Both the position numbers and the translations under genes were made by a program. A stretch of DNA of 64,000 nucleotides, from the NCBI RefSeq assembly GCF_933775445.1, contig NC_065876.1, forward strand, positions 17,732,001 to 17,796,000, given 5' to 3'. Origin of the DNA: Argentina anserina (taxonomy: Eukaryota > Streptophyta > Magnoliopsida > Rosales > Rosaceae). Under the pieces are notes generated by a model. The model worked only from the letters and a program-made list of their open reading frames with translations, had not been told where the DNA came from and did not search any database. Below are positions 11,339 through 22,199 of the stretch, piece by piece. Numbering within the stretch: the stretch's first letter is position 1; each line of letters opens with the position of its first letter.

Positions 11339-11590
11339 ATGTTATAAAGCTACTGCGAAGGAGTATCAAAGCTACTACTACTCAAGCACAAAGCTACTAC
11401 CATGGAATTATAAAGTTATTACCGTCGAATTATAAAGTTACTACTACCATCATGTTATAAAGCTACTGCGAAGGAGTATCAAAGTCACTACTGTCGAATT
11501 GTAAAGCTACGACTAGAGAACACAAAAGCTACTACCAGCGAAAATAAAAGCTATTACTACTACACTAGATTTACACTTGTAAAATTATAA
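11339..11590. repeat. Degenerate ~20-bp tandem repeat, cluster 1
   Basis: Variants of AAAGCTACTACCAGCGAA and TTATAAAGCTACTAC recur about every 20-23 bp (for example near 11348, 11389, 11433, 11459, 11503, 11527). Spacing and sequence are irregular, so it is an aged minisatellite. A short matching segment (AAAATCTACCACCAGCGAAC) is already present at the end of both duplicated blocks. Confidence 0.8.
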
Positions 11591-12029
11591 AGCAACTATA
11601 GGAAGAAAACGTCTCGTGCTCAATCGACACCACATGATGTGGTCGTCACATATAATTATGCATATGGTAGAAAAATTACCGAATTACAGACTTATTTGAC
11701 CGTAGGTTTGTCCGGTCAACTTAAAACGCTAATAATATGCTCTATGGGTAGACCTATCACCAGGGGCTGATGGCCGAATGGGGCTTACAAGGTCACAACC
11801 ACGTAATATTACCGGAAGAAGGTTTGCGGTCAAATCCATAAAAGGAATTTCATAAAGCTCAGGTTAAAGGGTTTCCGTTTGGTAAAAACGCGCATTTTTC
11901 TATTGACCCGTGAAATTAACGGTTAAATGAGGTTTTGAATTGGATGTAATTTTGATAGGGTGTTGTAATAAATTTACATATCACATCAGCCGGTGATGAT
12001 CGACCATGTCCATTAGTTAGGTTGTCGAT
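11591..12029. other. No gene seen between repeat clusters
   Basis: The DNA between the two AAGCTACTAC clusters shows no coding frame or element end that I recognise. Confidence 0.45.
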
Positions 12030-12300
12030 CGCAGAAAATCTACTACCAATGAACCCAAAAGCTACCACCGTCGAAATATAAAGCTACTACCAGCAAACAC
12101 AAAAGCTACTACTACTACCAGCATGTTATAAAGCTACTATAAAAGAGTATCAAATTACTACCACTCTCGAACAAATCTACTACCATGGAATTATAAAGCT
12201 ACTACCGTCGAATTATAAAGCTACTACCAGCGAATACAAAATCTACTACTACCGGCATTTTATAAAGCTACTATGAAGGAGTATCAAAGTTGATACGAAC
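12030..12300. repeat. Degenerate ~20-bp tandem repeat, cluster 2
   Basis: The same AAAGCTACTACC / TTATAAAGCTACTAC words as cluster 1 return here after a 440-bp gap, including variants with GTCGAATTATAAAG and CAGCGAATACAAA. Both clusters probably belong to one LTR or non-coding element whose limits I could not define. Confidence 0.75.
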
Positions 12301-12949
12301 TGAATCTTTTACAATTCGTTGCGATTATAGTTTTATCTTTTTCCCGGAACGATAGTCATACTAAGTGTGACGACTCTAAAGTTGACTTTTTGATGCGTAA
12401 TATTTTCTGGAAAACTTCATTCACGAAAGTTTTAGGGCTCATCGATACGAATTCGTGGACATGAGGTACGCCTAAATCGGAGTTCGTATGAAGAGATTAC
12501 GAATCAAGGAGAGGATTAGTGACACGCCGAGTGTCGTTTGGTCTTGTGTTTACTTCCTGAATGAACATCGTTATAAGGGTAAAATTTACACGGTTTAGAG
12601 TTTTTAGAATGTTGTATGATTGTTGTGACCCCGTCGTCTTAGTGGGTTGAGAGGTTGTGGTATAAGACGAACTACTAGCTCTTGGGGTCCAACGAGATTA
12701 GGTAACGAACATAGCATATTCCGTCATACGTTTTGAATTATATTTTTGAATTGTGTTAGTGGAGTTGAAAGTTTGGGGTGCATGGTGGCTCCAGGTGTTG
12801 AGGTTGGATTTGAGTTATTGGATTTGTGCAGGTTGGGTTGGCTACTTTCAGGGTAGACTATGCTGAACAGGTCACGTGTCATCACACCATTCACTACTAA
12901 AACTAATGTTACTTATGCTAATTACAAACCCACTTGGTCACATGGAAAA
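12301..12949. other. Gypsy-LTR-like remnant
   Basis: The stretch near 12400-12500 shares GATACGAATTCGTGGACA and neighbouring words (CACGAAAGT, AGGGCTCATC) with the gypsy LTR at about 49610-49670 and the solo LTR at about 60620-60660. Similarity is short and patchy, pointing to an old relative of that LTR family. No coding sequence was found. Confidence 0.45.
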
Positions 12950-15048
12950 TGACTAAAGTACTAGTCTTGATATTGGTAAATAGTAATATGCACCAATCTT
13001 TCCGTTTAGGGTAATGTAATTTTTGCATAAACAACTAATTACTCACTAGTTCTCGGCTATCACCTTAATCATTGTAAAAGGAATTACAATCGATAACATC
13101 GAAGGATTGAAATACTTGAGCTTGCCAGGATTGACACGGATCTACAATCTTTGAGCTCAACTAGATTAACCTACATGCCAAATTGCGACGCTACATCGCA
13201 TAATGGTGAAGCCAACTAATGTGAATAAATGTTCTCACTGGAGACGAGCATCCAGATAGTCCGCTATATTGCAACTTTGACAAGCGATCTCCTTTTCCGC
13301 TAGATATGTGGAATATCACTTTGATAAGACCGTTTTCCCGTCGTTAGGGGGAGATAAGAACAAAGAATGTTCAAGTGGAACGACATGAATTGTCGTGGTT
13401 TGTCCCCACTGTGTCTCATCTTGATCCCCACTATTGCACAAAGTGATGAGATCACAGATATTAGCTACAAATAGGCTTGCAAAGTTCAATGTCCTAAGAA
13501 GAGGACATGATGCCACCCAAAAGGAATTGGGCATTGCGTTGCCACCATAAATGGTGGCATGTTGACACTATAAAGTGGCATAAATGGTGTCATAGGCCGT
13601 GGCTCTCCAAGGAAGAGGGCGAGACCACCTTATGTTTGATATATACTCAATTAAAGGAAGAGATCGAGTTTGGCACAATTAGATCCATTGATCCATAATC
13701 TCAAATCCGCCTCATGAGAATTCCTGGATTTTGATTATCACTAGCGGACGCCTCAGATGTTAGAACAAATCCTTGAATATATAGAGATCTCTACCAAATA
13801 CAAACCACATGAGAATGTAGGATATTTAGCATCATATCGAACCACATTTCGTTGAGAAATAGCAACGTAGTAATTTTGGCCCAATGGAAAGAAGCGATCT
13901 AGCATGAACTAAAATTCACTAACAAAGCAATAGGTATTTCGGCAAGTGAAGCCGACACCGCAAGTGTAAGCCCTATCATATATCTTTGTTAGGATGCGTA
14001 TGAGAATTAAGAGTATAGACTCACCTTATGGAGCAAGGTCTCTCACAAACGCACTGGAATCGACTACGAGGAAATATTCTTTTGTAATTGACCATAAAGA
14101 GATATTTCGTAATAGATGTCATTGCACTCCACTACCTTATCAGTTTGGTAGTTTCCGAAAAACTGAGAAATGCAGCTTATGATAAAATAAGGTATCTAGA
14201 TCACGTAGTGTTACAAAAGGTTCTAAATTAATAGATATACATAGTGTTACAAAAGGAATTGAAACGTTCACGAAGTAAAATACTTGATTATGAATAGGGA
14301 TCAGATGTGTTATGTCATTGCGTATTCAATATGGATTTGCAGAGTCTTTTGATGAACTAAAAAGATGTCGCCATTACAAATCCTAAGTCGAGAATGAAAA
14401 AGATCATTGGGAAGACACAGTCTCAAATGGATCTTGAGGACTGTAATATTGATGATTAAATCATCAATCGGCTTTAAGCACTATAAAGATTAAAAGTGAG
14501 GCTTCCATAGCTCCCATGATCAGTCGAAGTCTTTAAAGATATATCCGTTTTCGTCTAATTGAAAGAGGACGAATAAGTGTTAGGAAATGAGATTCCATAT
14601 ACAAGTGCAAAGACGCATTATTGCACTTAACACAATATATTTGACTCGACCTCTCATTCGTTGTATATCTTAGTGCCCACGCAACAACAATACCTAAAGG
14701 TTTAGGTTTATAGTCCATATAAAGAATGAGAAAACAACATGATGAGAATGAATACTATCCACGTCGTTTCATTTTTGGCGTAAAGAAATACGTACCAAAT
14801 AAAACACATAATTAAATATGCAAAAGTTATCAAAGCTGTCATGATTAATGTAAAGATCAGGGGGAGGTGCAGACATCAGGGGGAGTCTAGCACATATATT
14901 TTAATCTCAAATGTCATAGGTGCGTTGTGCTATTTTCTCCTTCGACCAATGTTTTATTTTCTCCCATTGTGTTTTGTTACTTGGCAAGGTTTTTAATGAG
15001 CCAACATCTTATGCACTATTATATCTTTAAACTCGGCACAAGGGGGAG
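12950..15048 (+). mobile_element. Decayed Ty1/copia interior
   Basis: Broken plus-strand frames around 13310-13480 resemble the copia segment FDKTVFPSLGG followed by the WFVPTVSHLDP-type motif (here read WFVPTVSHLDPHY), a region between integrase and RT. Traces of the RT-RNase H part follow but contain many stops. Two near-PPT strings (CAGGGGGAG) at about 14858 and 14877 and AAGGGGGAG at 15040-15048 precede the LTR. No frame exceeds about 70 codons, so it cannot encode a polyprotein. A minus-strand relative lies at 63490-64000. The 5' LTR was not found. Confidence 0.65.
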
Positions 15049-15260
15049 TGTTGAAGGAAAAACACCATTAGTGTGCCTTCGTTAAAACAAATGAAGGAAT
15101 AAGTTAATGACGTTTATGGTCAATGGATATAACAGATCAATTACCATTATTTAGCCTTAATTGCCATTGTAATTACTATTTATTTCTATTGTAATCTTGA
15201 CCCAAATATAAAGGGAATTATCAATGAGATGAGTAGATTAATTTCATTTTCCCTACAACA
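15049..15260 (+). mobile_element. Copia 3' LTR (212 bp)
   Basis: The LTR starts TGTTGAAGG directly after the AAGGGGGAG tract and ends CCCTACAACA (TGTTG/CAACA termini). It abuts copy 2 of the duplicated block exactly at GATCC (15261-15265), the probable target duplication; copy 1 shows the uninterrupted GATGATCCATC. Confidence 0.85.
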
Positions 15261-15303
15261 GATCCATCTTTATTGACTGAACTATTAAAAATTGTTACTA
15301 CAG

Positions 15304-15437
15304 ATATTGCAATGATTTGTATGTTTTTTGCTGGCAAGGTTGAGGAAACTCTATGGCCACTGAAAGATGTTATCCTCGTTTTGTATGAAATCATACATAA
15401 AAAGGATCCTGCAGCAGTTCAGAAGATCAAGAAAAAG
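15304..15437 (+). pseudogene. Cyclin T exon fragment, copy 2
   Basis: Same 134-bp exon as at 7164-7297 with the same CAG and GT borders. It reads [20 protein letters not shown] then [20 protein letters not shown]. Replacement of the conserved PRP by LWP shows loss of constraint. A 234-codon open frame runs through this exon and its flanking intron-like DNA (15273-15977), but its later part has no cyclin similarity. Confidence 0.8.
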
Positions 15438-15949
15438 GTTGTTATCACAACTATGCTTTTATACAATACATTAATGTACCTCATCCAATCACTGTATTCA
15501 TATTTGTGTTGGGCCCTACTCATTTTGAGTTCATTCAATTTAATGGTTTTGGTAATCATAATTCATGATCATCTTTTGTTCTCAGTTTTACCTCACAATC
15601 TCAACTCCGATTTCATGGCCATGAATATTCCGTTCGAGGGCGGGTGCACAGTTGGTCTCTCTTCCCATCTTCTCTCAAGCCATCGCAGAGTCTGGGCAAG
15701 ATTCTTTGCTCCAATTCGTGAAGGATATTCGTCACTCTTCTGTCAATTTCATCAGGCGAGACTGAATCGATCTTACCTTGAATACTTTTTAATGTTGGTG
15801 AATGTTTTTTTCATCATTTTGGCAGCAGCGTCCCCCCGTGCGTGTTTATATGGCTGTATTATTAATGATCTGTCAATTTGTGATCTTTTGGGTTTCTTTG
15901 TTGGGGTTATATTAATTTTCAGTTTGTTAACCTCTTCGTTTGTGGGATT

Positions 15950-16563
15950 TTATCAAATCATCAAATGTGGACATTAAAGCGTTTGAGAAGGAAAATTTAC
16001 ACATAGATGGGAATGTATATTTGTGTGTGGAATAGAAAGAACTCCTTACGCACATATTGAAGTATGATCTTCTTCTTGCAGCTTCTACTGGTTCAAGGTA
16101 TGTGATATTTATATAGATGTTTATTGGTTGATTTTGCCAGAATACTCAGAACTAAATATGCACAAATTTGATGCATATATATTCTCAAGGGAAGAAAGAT
16201 AATGAATCCTAATTTCTTTCCATTATATGCTTGGAAGGAGATGAAAACAGTGCATGTCGTTCGAAAACGTTTCTAAGGAAGACTCAAACGTTAAGGTGGT
16301 TCTCAAAGGCGAAAGCTTCATATTTCGACAGCAGAGCTTCCATAAGGGCATATTACTCCTTCAAGGGAACAACAGAGGAAGGGCTCCTATCAGGGTCAAT
16401 CTTAAGAACTTTTTTCTTGCCAATACCTCGAGGGAATCAGGGGGATTTCGTTCTGTCAGAAGATAAACGTTATCCTAGCAGCACTGTCCATGAAATAAAA
16501 GCATGTAATGCCAATTATTCTATATCTCAGCATAGAACAGTCTTGGAGTCCTTGATCATTTAG
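15950..16563 (+). pseudogene. Coding-like segments of unknown origin, copy 2
   Basis: This is the second copy of the 9795-10394 segments. The frame at 16231-16563 (110 codons) reads ENSACRSKTFLRKTQTLRWF onward and ends in the same LESLII. Few differences separate the copies. Protein identity is unknown. Confidence 0.35.
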
Positions 16564-17128
16564 CTTCTAAACACTGCAAGAGAAGAAAAGATACTGAATG
16601 CATAAAATAATATTGTTGATTCAAAATTTTGAATTTTCACTCTTCGTGTAGCTAAGTTCGGTGATAAGTTAGATTACATATATCATAGCTACAACATTAT
16701 CAGTAAAACCATAATTAAATTTGATTAAACACCATCCAATTATATATTTTGATTAAACACCATCCAATTCAATGGTGGATCATATCAAGAACATTTTCTA
16801 TCAAAATATGCTCGTTATAGTAGACATATGAGATATTCATAAAATCTATTAATGTCGAAACTCATTAATTTATTATTCATGTTACTATATGGCAGTACAG
16901 TGTCCTGTGTTTACCAAATTGGATGATTTGGTTATAGTTTAGGTCTCGGTTAACGCGGTTAACACAAATTCCGCCTTAAAATATCGTCGCATTTCGTCCA
17001 TTTCGCCACATTTCAAAGGAAGTTTTACGGAATCCCCATGAATAGGATCAAACCTTGTCATATTTCATTCACTCATAAAAATCTACCACCAACGAACACA
17101 ATCTAATACTAACTATCAGCAGCAGTTC

Positions 17129-17288
17129 ACCAAGATATAAATGCCACATTGACCGACTCATCACGCAGATTAATAGCGGAAAAACAAGATATGCTCTGTT
17201 GCATCTCTCGCTCAAAAGTCCCAACTGCTTGCGCCACTGCATCTTTTAGTTGACCAAACACTTGCCACATATAATGCTTTGCTGCTTC
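17129..17288 (-). pseudogene. Unidentified coding-like segment
   Basis: A 53-codon minus-strand frame reads HYMWQVFGQLKDAVAQAVGT then FEREMQQSISCF, bounded by stops. Its composition is protein-like and amphipathic. It lies just downstream of the VPS52 relic on the same strand, but I do not recognise it as VPS52. It may be another captured exon. Confidence 0.3.
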
Positions 17289-17532
17289 TCAGCAGTTCAA
17301 CAAAGTGGATTTGAATTTTACCACCTTCAGGTCCTGCTTCCTAGTATTGATATGACATAGATTGTAAATAACAACAGCCAAAGATAGTACTGCGACTAAT
17401 ATGACTGAACATTCTCAGATATTAAGCCAAAACCCTTGAAACAATTTTGTGCTGACTGCTGATTTGAGGTGCTTGATTTATTTTCATTGTTTTCCAACCA
17501 AAACAAAAGGGAAATAAGAAACAATAAATCAC
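17289..17532. other. No gene seen
   Basis: Intron-like AT-rich DNA between two minus-strand coding-like segments. Confidence 0.45.
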
Positions 17533-17935
17533 CTTCAGCACTACAATAGTCATATCGTAGTTGTTTATCAGAAACACAGTTTGCAGTTTTGGTTTTAGAA
17601 ATGCTTTAAGCAAGTCATTAACAGCCATTCTCAGTCCTTCAAATAGTTCAAGCTGCAATTCATAAAAATGGCATGTACACGAATAACGATAAGTAGATAA
17701 CGTAATCATTATAAGTAGTTTACATAATCAAAATCCTAATGAGCAACCTGAGAATTCCTCTCTCAAGTTCATTTTCTATGTCTAACCTATCCATCTCCAT
17801 ATTCAACATTGAGGTGAATAAGTGAAGCTGTGAATTCAGCTTACCGCCTCATGGACGAACATCATCTTCTCACAATGTCTTTACATTCGCATTTGCAGGG
17901 TGTTGAGATGCAGGGCAAACACCATCTTAAACAAG
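17533..17935 (-). pseudogene. VPS52-like relic (GARP/EARP tethering subunit)
   Basis: VPS52 is a subunit of the GARP complex that tethers endosome-derived vesicles at the Golgi. A clean exon-like block at 17652-17533 follows AATTGCAG, ends before GT and reads LELFEGLRMAVNDLL and PKLQTVFLINNYDMTIVVLK, a strongly conserved VPS52 segment. Upstream (about 17935-17760) come FKMVFALHLNTLQ, NVKTL and FTASLIHLNVEYGDG in the correct family order, but with several stops and frame changes. The remainder of a roughly 700-residue protein is missing. It is therefore a two-exon fragment that has lost coding ability. Confidence 0.78.
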
Positions 17936-18944
17936 GCCAAAGGGCAATATTGACCTGAAAATAATCAAAATATACACAAACTAATTATAATATATATATC
18001 GTTAAAATATAAAAGTCCAACAAGCACAAAAAGAACAAGAGCCGATGATACCACAATAAGATGTTATATTTATAGTAAAAATATGTATATAAATAGAAAT
18101 TACAAGTTCAAAAAAAGCTCTTTCCCTTTTTTCTTAGTTCAAGTCCTACAGAAAGTTGTTGCTGATTAATTGTACCTTCAAGAGCTCAAGTTTACATCAC
18201 CACCCACATACATACAAGGAAGGGAAGGCGCACGCATACACGCATATCAAGACTAATCTGCCGGAAATTTAAAAACCCCACTTTGTCTAACTATGAATCC
18301 AAACATTAGTTCAAGACATAATGAGCTGCAAAGAAATGAAAAATAATCTTTCAGCTACCGACACTGTTGTGAATTTATGATGAGAAGTTTCTAAATGGAA
18401 AAAGGGTTTGGGATTGAAACAAATATATATGTTCGAGTTGTTATTGCAGTCAAAACCATTATCTTCAACCAATGATAGAGTATATATGTATTTAGAAAGA
18501 TGAAGAAAAGAGAGAATCAATTCAAGGCCCCACTGCTAACGTCCTTAGTTTTAAAAGGCACACTGACAGTCTCCAATTTACACGTTCAGTCTTTTTTTTT
18601 GTTGCCAATGTTCAGATGGTAACCACTTTCAATAACAGAAGAACTTTGAGATATCCCAATAAGGAGGTGAAAGCATCACATTCAAATCGAGGTCAGGAAT
18701 ATATTGATTGTTTTTTTAAATATGGAAATCTATTGATTAGAACCATCAATTTTTAGGTCCTCCCGAGATCATTCCAACTAAAAATTGACCAAATAAATAC
18801 CACTCAGGCCATCATCATCAGTTTAGTTTATCCAATTCTATTAGTACCCAATTTCGCATATGCTTATTATTCAACTTCGACTGATTTTATTACCCTTTAA
18901 ATGACCCAAAGATGTGCAATTCTATTAGTACCCTTTATGTGATC
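17936..18944. other. No gene seen
   Basis: AT-rich DNA without recognisable coding or element ends. The words CAATTCTATTAGTACCC occur twice (about 18833 and 18917) near the left edge of the following copia element, and may mark a rearranged junction. Confidence 0.45.
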
Positions 18945-21900
18945 TTTCAGGATCTTCTCACCGGACGGGCAATTGGTCGGGGGTATCTGAGGGGCCGGTT
19001 GTTTCATCTGGATCTGACATACGTAGGGGAAAAACCAGTGGGACAATCTCGGACCGCTTTACTCTCCACTTCTGACAAGTTAAGTGAAGTTTGGTTATGA
19101 CATCGTCGCTTAGGGCATCCATCTTTTAGTGTTATGAAAAAATCCATGCCTACTTTGTTTATTAGTGTGGACGAGTCTTCTTTGTGTTGTGAGACATGTG
19201 TTTTGGGCAAGAGTCATCGATCTACTTATTCCCCTAGTACTTCTACTAAAAGTTTTCTTCCTTTTGAATTAATTCATTCTGATGTTTGGGGGCCCTCTAA
19301 AGAGTCTACTGTGTCAGGAATGCGATATTTTGTGTCATTTATTGATGATTGCACACGTCTTTCATGGATTGTTCTTCTTAAAAATAAAAATGAGGTTTTT
19401 CCAGCCTTTTGTGCCTTCCATACCTCTGTCCAAACACAATATAATGCTACCATTCGAGTTTTTCGTTCTGATAATGGGGGGCGGGAATATGTGAATCATG
19501 TCTTTCAGGAGTTCTTTAACACACACGGGATTGTTCATCAAACAACGTGTCCTTACACACCTGAGCAAAATGGGGTTTCTGAAAGAAAAAATCGTCATTT
19601 ACTTGATATGGCTCGATGTATTCTTTTTAGTGCCCACATGCCTAAATACCTTTGGGGTGATGCTGTCATTACTTCCGCCCACCTTATTAATCGTCTTCCA
19701 TCTCGTGTCCTTCAAGGGAAAGTTCCCTATGAGGTACTTGCATCTCATGTTAAAATACCCTCTTTTCATAATCTTCCTGCCCGTGTTTTCGGTTGTGTTG
19801 CTTTTGTTCATCTTCCGCAACATCAGCGTTCTAAGTTAGATGCCCGAGCAGTTAAATGTGTGTTTGTTGGGTACGGAAGCCATCAAAAAGGGTACCGGTG
19901 CTATCATCCCCCTACTCGGAAGTACTATGTCACTATGGATGTTACCTTTTTTGAGGACATGAGTTATTTTTCCTCTTCTGATACTGCTCTTCAGGGGGAG
20001 AATTCATATTTTGAAGAGCTGTATCATGGAGAGGGGGAGACAAATGAGCCAGTCGATATGGTAACAGGTTCCGTTGAGATTACCAATGTATCAGCCACAC
20101 AGGCACCACCAGAGGTCGTCACTGAAGAGATTCACGCACCAAAAGCTGACAACACAACTGCCCCTCATGTATCTCGTACTACTGTTTATACCCCTGACCA
20201 ATGCTCTCCTGGTACAGAAGATCACTCATCTGAGGTTAGTCATTCTATTCAGGCTAATCGTAGACAATATGTTTTGCCAAATAGGTCTACTCGAGGTCAA
20301 CCAACAAAAAAATATGAACCTACCCTTCAGACTAAAGCCAAGTATCCGGTGGCCAATTTTATATCTACCAAAAGGTTATCTAAGTCATATGAGTCATTTG
20401 TGAATCAAATATCTACTGTATCAGTACCTAACAAAGTGCAGGATGCATTGGGAGATCCAAAATGGAGGAAAGCAATGGAAGAAGAGATGGAAGCATTACA
20501 AAATAACAATACTTGGGAGCTTGTACCTCCACCATATGGTAAGAAGACTGTAGGATGTCGATGGGTGTTTACAGTGAAGCACAATCCAGATGGGTCAATA
20601 AGCCGGTATAAAGCACGCCTAGTAGCAAAGGGGTTCACCCAGACATATGGCATAGACTATGATGAGACATTTGCACCTGTTGCAAAGATAAACACTATCC
20701 GGGTATTGCTCTCTATCGCTGCTAACTTGAACTGGCCACTTAGGCAGTTTGATGTTAAGAATGCATTCCTTCATGGAGAACTAACAGAGGAAGTATACAT
20801 GGATCTTCCGCCTGGATATGTGGCAGCTTCTCCCGATAACTTTGTATGCAGATTGAGGAAGTCTTTATATGGTCTTAAACAGTCTCCTCGTGCTTGGTTT
20901 GGAAGATTCTCACAATTTATGAGGAAAATTGGCTACACACAGAGTAATTCAGACCACACATTATTTCTCAAACACCAACAAGGGAAGGTAACAGCCCTAA
21001 TCATATATGTTGACGATATGGTAGCTACTTGTAATGATACTATTGAGGTGGACAGATTATAAAAGCAGCTAGCCACAAAGTTTGAGATGAAGGACCTAGG
21101 TACACTCAAGTACTTCTTGGGTATTGAGGTAGCCCGGGGAAGTGATGGTATCTATCTGTGTCAGAAGAAGTACATCCTTGATCTACTAATAGAGACAGGT
21201 ATGTTAGATTGCACTCCAATTGATACTCCTATTGAGCAGAACCATCGGTTAGCAGAGTACCCAGATCAAGTGCCCACTGATAAAACTCGTTATCAGAGGC
21301 TAGTTGGACGTCTGATTTATTTGTCACATACCAGGCCAGATGTTGCGTATGCAGTAAGTGTAGTGAGTCGGTTCATGCATAATCCGAGTGTGGATCACAT
21401 GGATGCTGTTGTGAGGATTTTGAGGTACTTGAAGTCAGCTCCAGGGAGAGGAGTAATGTTTTCTAATCACAACAATATCCTTGAGATTTGTGGCTTCACA
21501 GATGCAGACTGGGCTGAAAATATTACCGATCGAAAGTCCACATCAGGATACTTTACCTTTGTTGGAGGCAATCTTGTTACGTGGAGGAGTAAGAAACAAA
21601 ATGTGGTAGCTCGATCTAGTGCTGAAGCAGAATACAGAAGTATGGCTCAGGGAGTGTGTGGATTGTTATGGCTTAGAAATTTGCTACACAATTTGGGTAT
21701 TAAGCCTAAGAGTTCTATGCAGCTGTACTGTGACAACAAGGCAGCTATTGATATTTCACATAATCCTGTGCAACATGATCATACAAAACATGTTGAGGTT
21801 GATCGTCACTTTATAAATGAGAAGCTAGACGCGAAGATCATTAGTTTTCCTTTTGTTCCTACAGAAGACCAACTTGCCGATATGCTCACAAAAGGAGTGT

Positions 21901-21966
21901 CTAAACAGGCTTTTTTATGACGCACTTAGCAAGTTGGGCATGGTTGATGTATATGTGCCAACTTGA
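18945..21966 (+). pseudogene. Ty1/copia pol, 5'-truncated
   Basis: The polyprotein starts in the GAG-pre-integrase region (HRRLGHPS near 19103) and continues through the integrase core (HSDVWGPSKE; FRSDNGGREY; TPEQNGVSERKNRHL), RT (RLVAKGFTQTYGIDYDETFA; NAFLHGELTEEVYM; YVDDM) and RNase H (TDADW; SSAEAEYR; DNKAAID). Gag and protease are missing. Breaks: TGA at 19098-19100 replacing Trp before HRRLGHP, TAA at 21060-21062 after the YVDDM segment, and an extra T near 21911 shifting the last residues. Two frames, 19134-21062 and 21087-21920, hold most of the sequence. It is closely related to the fragment at 1-466. Confidence 0.95.
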
Positions 21967-21973
21967 GGGGGAG
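21965..21973 (+). other. Polypurine tract of copia element
   Basis: GAGGGGGAG directly before TGTTAG, identical to the tract at 461-469. Confidence 0.85.
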
Positions 21974-22180
21974 TGTTAGTGCGATTCACTTTAGCTACTT
22001 TAGCATGATTAACTCCGTAAATCACGGGAGTGATTCACGGAGGAAATCAAGGAAGCAATTGTCATCAAAAGTACTTTAGTTAACTTATATAGGGCAGTTT
22101 GATGTTGTATACAAGTTAAGTGATCAAGTAATATAGCCAATTTATTCAATTCACTCTCCATTCAAGCACCTGCTAAGACA
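21974..22180 (+). mobile_element. Copia 3' LTR (about 207 bp)
   Basis: Begins TGTTAGTGCG after the polypurine tract. The best 3' end is CTAAGACA at 22180, an imperfect inverse of TGTTAG. A TATATAGG box lies at about 22086. No 5' LTR was found, and the U3 is unlike that of the 470-697 LTR despite the similar interior. The 3' boundary is less certain than the start. Confidence 0.65.
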
Positions 22181-22199
22181 TTTGGTAGGGAGTTTTGAT

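Larger units (their letters stand above)
15261..17113 (+). repeat. Duplicated block, copy 2 (empty LTR site)
   Basis: Homologous to 7121-11338 but without the solo LTR and without 393 bp. Its left edge is set by the copia LTR, and its right edge (CTAATACTAAC) is the same as copy 1's before the repeats. The uninterrupted GTGAATGTTTTTTTCATC at about 15800 is the pre-insertion site of the copy 1 LTR, so block duplication came first. Confidence 0.9.

Noticed and set aside
11339..12300. Possible CRISPR-like array
   Set aside because: Units are degenerate, contiguous and irregularly spaced, without unique spacers, in a plant genome.
15273..15977. 234-codon open frame as a complete gene
   Set aside because: Only the first exon-sized part is cyclin T; the rest is translated intron-like DNA, and copy 1 has a stop early in the same frame.
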